Positions 60,161 to 64,000 of a stretch of 64,000 bases of DNA are shown here, piece after piece. Position 1 is the stretch's first letter. Every line of letters starts with the position of its first letter. Under the pieces are notes generated by a model that was not told the DNA's origin, searched no databases, and saw only the letters and a list, made by a program, of their open reading frames with translations. A program made the translations under genes and the position numbers. Source of the stretch: Polynucleobacter difficilis (lineage in GTDB: Bacteria; Pseudomonadota; Gammaproteobacteria; Burkholderiales; Burkholderiaceae); contig NZ_CP023276.1 in NCBI RefSeq assembly GCF_003065365.1, positions 62,001 to 126,000 of the forward strand, given 5' to 3'.

Positions 60161-61918
60161 TTACTTTGCGGACAATTGGTACTGCATAACGGGGCTGGAG
60201 GGTTCCAATACAAATTGGCTTTCATGCTCGCAGTCTTGACGATAAAAACGCAAGCGTGCATTTGTTCCCATTTGTAATTGCGCAAACACCGCATCCAGTC
60301 GAATGGGAGTAAGACGTTGACCGTTGATGCTAGAGATCAAATCACCAGGAGCCAAACCAGCACGCTGAGCGATTCCGCCATCCAGCACATTCGTTACCTT
60401 GACCCAGCCATTCTGATCGCTGTAGCGCATCGCCCATTGCAATTTCATCTGCTCGAGCAGACTCATTTTTTTATCACTAACCGCAATACCCTGGGCTGTA
60501 AGCCACTGAGCCAGCGGTAGGTCATGCGTACCCTCGATGAATCGCGCCTTAAATTGCAGCCAGGGCTTTTTAAAGTCAGGCCCAATCGCAGCCAGTACAA
60601 TCCGATCAAAACCATCCTCTAGAAGGCCCTCTTGTGTTTTGCCATGCGCAGCCCAAAGCAATTGCATGACGTTATCTAGGGATTTGCGTTGGCGCGTTTG
60701 TGCCCGAATGAGTAGATCCAACCCAAGCGCAATTAAAGCGCCTTTGGCGTAATAGCTCACTACGGCATTGGGGGTGTGTTCATCGGCCTGGTAATACTTG
60801 GTCCAGGCATCAAAGGAGCTATCCGCGACGCTTTGCTTATGACGACCAGGACCACGCAAAACCATATTCCAATTCTTGGCGACTAAATCGAGGTAGGGCT
60901 GCAAGGCAATGCGCTTACTGCGCAGCAATTGCAAGTCATCGTAGTAGCTGGTGAAGCCCTCAAAAAGCCAAAGCAGGCGTGTGTGATTGCGGACTTGCAA
61001 ATCGTAGGGCTGGAATGCCTTGGGCTGAATGCGCTTCACTAACCAAGCATGAATGTATTCGTGGCTACATAGACCTAAAAATTCGCGATAGCCATCTTCA
61101 TTCAGAGGGGAGCCTTGTTGCGGCAAGTGATCGCGATTGCACAGCAATGCCGTGCTGTCGGCGTGCTCTAAACCGCCGTAGCCGGATAAAACCGCATTGA
61201 CTAAAAATAAATACCACTGAAATGGCGCTTGCTTTGTCTTCGGTTCAAATAAATCAATGATGGATTCACAAATAGCAAACAAGTCAGTAGCTAAACGCTG
61301 GCGATCGACTTCCTGTAGGCAGCCCTGAATCACCATGCTGTGAGCGGTGCCGCGGGATTTCCAATCAATCGTCTGAAAATGTCCCAGCGCCACCGGATGA
61401 TCGAGTAGGGCGTCATAGTTGGGTGCGAGGTAAAAACCAAAACCGGCAGAATCTGTCTTTACGCGACTTAAGGTGGTTTGTACCGACCACGTACCGATGG
61501 GCGCAATTGCGAGCGCAGTAGGTAAGTGTGTCTGACCTTCCACGGCCAAGCATAGGCTGCTGGGGTTAAAAAAGCCGCGCTCCGAATCCAGATATGCCGT
61601 GCGAACTGAAGTATCAAAGGCATACACCGTAGTACGAACTTCAACTACAGAACCTAAATCGACTTGAGGCAACTTCCAGCTATCGTTGTCGATGCGCTCG
61701 AGCTGTAGCTCGGTCTCTGTTGTATCCGTAATGGAAAAAGCAGCAATGCTTTCAATGTGCTTACTAAAGTCCCGAATTAAATAACTGCCCGGAATCCAAG
61801 CTGGCATCCGTAGCACTTGTCCCGCAGGATTAGGATTGGCGATGCGCAGGGTAACCTCATAGCGATGGCCATCTAAGTCAGCGGCATGGACGGTATATTG
61901 AATTGCTGGAATGGCCAT
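60161..61918 (-). CDS. M61-family metallopeptidase with PDZ domain
   Basis: M61 peptidases (glycyl aminopeptidase family) have an N-terminal beta domain, a catalytic domain and a PDZ domain. The 585-residue protein has the zinc motif HEYIH (286-290) followed by the third ligand Glu in LWLFEGFTSYYDD. The preceding GGLEH at 249-253 is a family hallmark. The C-terminal PDZ has GDLISSINGQRLTPI. No signal peptide is visible, so it may act in the cytoplasm; its natural substrate is unknown. The gene sits in a run of minus-strand genes ending with dsbC and ubiH. Confidence 0.9.
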   Translation of the reverse strand: MAIPAIQYTVHAADLDGHRYEVTLRIANPNPAGQVLRMPAWIPGSYLIRDFSKHIESIAAFSITDTTETELQLERIDNDSWKLPQVDLGSVVEVRTTVYAFDTSVRTAYLDSERGFFNPSSLCLAVEGQTHLPTALAIAPIGTWSVQTTLSRVKTDSAGFGFYLAPNYDALLDHPVALGHFQTIDWKSRGTAHSMVIQGCLQEVDRQRLATDLFAICESIIDLFEPKTKQAPFQWYLFLVNAVLSGYGGLEHADSTALLCNRDHLPQQGSPLNEDGYREFLGLCSHEYIHAWLVKRIQPKAFQPYDLQVRNHTRLLWLFEGFTSYYDDLQLLRSKRIALQPYLDLVAKNWNMVLRGPGRHKQSVADSSFDAWTKYYQADEHTPNAVVSYYAKGALIALGLDLLIRAQTRQRKSLDNVMQLLWAAHGKTQEGLLEDGFDRIVLAAIGPDFKKPWLQFKARFIEGTHDLPLAQWLTAQGIAVSDKKMSLLEQMKLQWAMRYSDQNGWVKVTNVLDGGIAQRAGLAPGDLISSINGQRLTPIRLDAVFAQLQMGTNARLRFYRQDCEHESQFVLEPSSPVMQYQLSAK

Positions 61919-61940
61919 AGAAAAAGTCAGTTGAGTTGGT

Positions 61941-62678
61941 TTATTTCAGCGAAGCAAATTTCTTTTCAATGTCGCTTAACTGCACTGCGCCCGGAAAGCG
62001 TGAGCCATCGGTAAAGAAGATGGTGGGTGTGCCGGTGATGCCATAGGACTTAGCCAAGGCTAGGTTCTTATCAATCGGCGTAGTGCACTCGCCTTTGCCG
62101 CTGGGTGTGGTGTTATTGATGGTCCAGTCGGCCCATGCTTTTGTGGCATCCGCAGAGCACCAAATTTGCTTGGACTTTTGCACCGAGTCTGCAGACAGAA
62201 TCGGCAATAAAAAGGTGTATACCGTTACGTTATCTAACTGCTGAAACGTTTTTTCCAGGCGCTTGCAGTAACCGCAATTGGGGTCAGCAAAAACAGCGAG
62301 TTGACGACTGCCATTGCCGCGCACCATTTTGACTGCATTGCTTAGGGGCAAATCAGACCAGCGAATCCGATTGAGATCAGCCTGACGCTTTTCAGTAAGA
62401 TTTTGACCGGAAGCTAATTCAATGACTTCACCCTGAATCAGGTATTTTGCATTGGCATCGGTATAAAAGATTTCACCATTGAGTTGTACTTCAAATAAGC
62501 CGGGCACCGGTGAGGCTGACACCCCTTTGATGTTGGCGGTGCTGCCCAGTCGCTTTTGCAACTCCGCCTTAATCTGTTGGGTATTTTGGGCCTGTGCAAG
62601 AGGAGCGCTAGCCAATAAGCCAATGACGCTAGCGCAGAATGCTAAGGCGGAAGCGGTATTTCGCAGATTGTTTTTCAT
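61941..62678 (-). CDS. dsbC: Thiol:disulfide interchange protein DsbC
   Basis: DsbC reshuffles wrong disulfides in the periplasm and is kept reduced by DsbD. The 245-residue protein has a signal peptide (1-30, ending LAQAQ). An N-terminal dimerisation domain follows, then a thioredoxin domain with the active site CGYC (135-138). A second pair of structural cysteines is in WCSADAT and GECTTP. The cis-Pro loop GTPTIFF is present. Its start overlaps the stop of the ubiH-like gene by four bases. dsbD is at 4551-6278. Confidence 0.96.
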   Translation of the reverse strand: MKNNLRNTASALAFCASVIGLLASAPLAQAQNTQQIKAELQKRLGSTANIKGVSASPVPGLFEVQLNGEIFYTDANAKYLIQGEVIELASGQNLTEKRQADLNRIRWSDLPLSNAVKMVRGNGSRQLAVFADPNCGYCKRLEKTFQQLDNVTVYTFLLPILSADSVQKSKQIWCSADATKAWADWTINNTTPSGKGECTTPIDKNLALAKSYGITGTPTIFFTDGSRFPGAVQLSDIEKKFASLK

Positions 62679-63961
62679 TGCACTTCTCCTAAGGCTTCTT
62701 TAATTAAATACCGTTTAATCAGATGACTGCGGTTGACTAGGCCCATGCCCCAATTGCGAATGTGTTTCTGGAGAGGGCTCGCGCTCGTAAACAGTTGCTT
62801 GAGTCGATCAGTTACCCACAGTATGGCACTGGTATCGCCATGGCGTTCGCGTTCATAGCGGCGTAGCAAGACCGGATCGGTAATTGCTCGAAATGATTCA
62901 CGTTCGCGCAGGATGCGCAGCAAAGCGGCCACATCACGTAAGCCCAAATTTAATCCTTGCCCAGCTAAGGGGTGAATGACGTGCGCAGCATCCCCAATCA
63001 AAATCACCTTGGGCATGAGCTCCGGCCCAATCACGCGCTGCGCGCGGATTTTGCGTAAGGGAAATGAGCCTGGCCTCGAGTGTGGGGTGAGTGTTCCGAG
63101 GGCATGCACAATCGCACCATCCTGCAGCATTGCAAACTCTGACTGCCATTGGTTGGTATCGAGCGTAAGGAGTCGGGTGGCATTTTCAGGGGAGGTTGAC
63201 CACACCATCGACACCTGCTTGCCCGGTAGAGGTAGCATCGCCAGAATGTCGCCGCCTGGTAAAAACCACTGATATGCGGTTTCTAAATGGGCGTTCGTAC
63301 ATACAAAATTGGCGACCACCGCGCGTTGCTCATACGACTTTTCATCGGTTTGGATTTCGAGCATGGAACGCAGGGATGAATTCGCGCCATCGGCTGCAAT
63401 GACCAAACTGGCTTTAATCTCGATCGGTGATTGCGCGCCATCGACTCGGAGTAAAGCGCCATCGGGCTCAATAAACACATTCTCGAGCGATCCAACAACA
63501 CACTCCAATTTGGACTGAAAGCGGCAGGCTTGCTCGAGGGTATGCTCCAGTAAATCGGACTCTCCAATCCAGGCAAGCTGGGGAACGCCCGCTTCAAATG
63601 CGGAAAGATGCAATCCATCGCTGGGTTCACCGCGGTCGCCATAGATGCGCATATCGCGGACCACTTGGAGGCGGGCATGATCAATCGCATCCCACACTTG
63701 TAGGGATTGCAGTAGGGAGCGAGTTCCAGGAGAAATAGCGTAAATGCGTTCAGTCCAGCGATCCCCGCTGGGTTTGGCGGTTTGCTGGTCTAAATCTGGT
63801 GCAATTTGGACTACATCAAAACCCTGTTGCGCCAGGCCTAGGGCGCAGGCCTTACCGACAATACCCCCTCCAATGATGGCAATATCGCACTGACGTGTTT
63901 TGCCAGAGACCGGTGCGGGCGCCTTGGCTGAAGAAGCGGATTTGGATGAATGGAATGCCAT
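62675..63961 (-). CDS. FAD-dependent ubiquinone-biosynthesis hydroxylase, UbiH/UbiF family
   Basis: These flavin monooxygenases hydroxylate the aromatic ring in aerobic ubiquinone synthesis. The 428-residue protein (ATG at 63961; 63982 is also possible) has the FAD-binding GGGIVGKACALGLA at ~26-40. The YAISPGT region and the DG motif LVIAADGANSSLR follow. The second FAD motif is IGDAAHVIHPLAGQGLNLGLRD. Which ring position it attacks (C5, C6 or other) cannot be decided from sequence here. The overlap with dsbC by four bases shows one transcript. It ends close to the window edge. Confidence 0.92.
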   Translation of the reverse strand: MAFHSSKSASSAKAPAPVSGKTRQCDIAIIGGGIVGKACALGLAQQGFDVVQIAPDLDQQTAKPSGDRWTERIYAISPGTRSLLQSLQVWDAIDHARLQVVRDMRIYGDRGEPSDGLHLSAFEAGVPQLAWIGESDLLEHTLEQACRFQSKLECVVGSLENVFIEPDGALLRVDGAQSPIEIKASLVIAADGANSSLRSMLEIQTDEKSYEQRAVVANFVCTNAHLETAYQWFLPGGDILAMLPLPGKQVSMVWSTSPENATRLLTLDTNQWQSEFAMLQDGAIVHALGTLTPHSRPGSFPLRKIRAQRVIGPELMPKVILIGDAAHVIHPLAGQGLNLGLRDVAALLRILRERESFRAITDPVLLRRYERERHGDTSAILWVTDRLKQLFTSASPLQKHIRNWGMGLVNRSHLIKRYLIKEALGEVQ

Positions 63962-64000
63962 AACCCGATGATATCGAAACAAGCCGAATTACAATGGAGG

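Overview
The window looks like a core chromosomal segment of a free-living betaproteobacterium of the Burkholderiaceae, most likely Polynucleobacter or a close relative. This rests on remembered gene-order and protein similarity, not on a search. Supporting points are the alpha ribosomal operon, the block mlaFEDACB-ABC-ibaG-murA-his-HIT-tatABC, the petABC-sspA-sspB block, a short HisG of the HisZ-dependent type, a Mg-type HemB, a phasin, and very short intergenic gaps.

Layout. 1-4166: end of the spc operon and the alpha operon (secY 3' end, infA, rpmJ, rpsM, rpsK, rpsD, rpoA, rplQ), closed by a clear terminator. 4221-8824: cutA-dsbD, then convergent hemB and engB, then a secreted dihaem cytochrome c. 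8825-14249: minus-strand lysA-lptM, then aroB-aroK-pilQ and a one-gene replacement of the usual pilMNOP set; cyaY lies on the plus strand between the two groups. 14358-17414: ponA, then a REP-associated tyrosine transposase with a palindromic repeat beside it. 17613-23889: gltB-gltD (glutamate synthase). 23925-31011: Mla phospholipid-transport operon, an ABC-2 exporter, ibaG and murA. 31019-38196: histidine operon in which hisC is inverted and accompanied by a 58-residue antitoxin-like remnant. 38243-40253: HIT protein and tatABC.

40254-45869 is the most accessory-looking part: a large Sel1-repeat protein, a porin with a structured leader, a 51-residue lipoprotein, and an AT-rich TPR/O-GlcNAc-transferase-like (GT41) gene with a nearly exact tandem duplication of one TPR unit. 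45870-51709 is core again: a DegS/DegQ-type protease, mscL, petABC (bc1 complex), sspA-sspB and tRNA-Thr(TGT). 51718-63961: MHS-type transporter, phasin, rmuC, grxD, prmC-prfA-hemA, a small membrane protein, ung, an M61 peptidase, dsbC and a UbiH-type hydroxylase.

How it works together: translation and transcription core, envelope biogenesis (ponA, murA, mla, lptM, dsbD with dsbC, tat with the Tat-dependent Rieske protein PetA), nitrogen and amino-acid synthesis (gltBD, his, lysA, aroBK) and haem/respiration (hemA, hemB, cytochrome c, petABC, ubiH). I found no CRISPR array, prophage, rRNA or complete insertion sequence. The points most worth a second look are the reduced pilus locus, the inverted hisC with the antitoxin remnant, the tatC-degQ insert with its GT41 enzyme, and several structured leaders.
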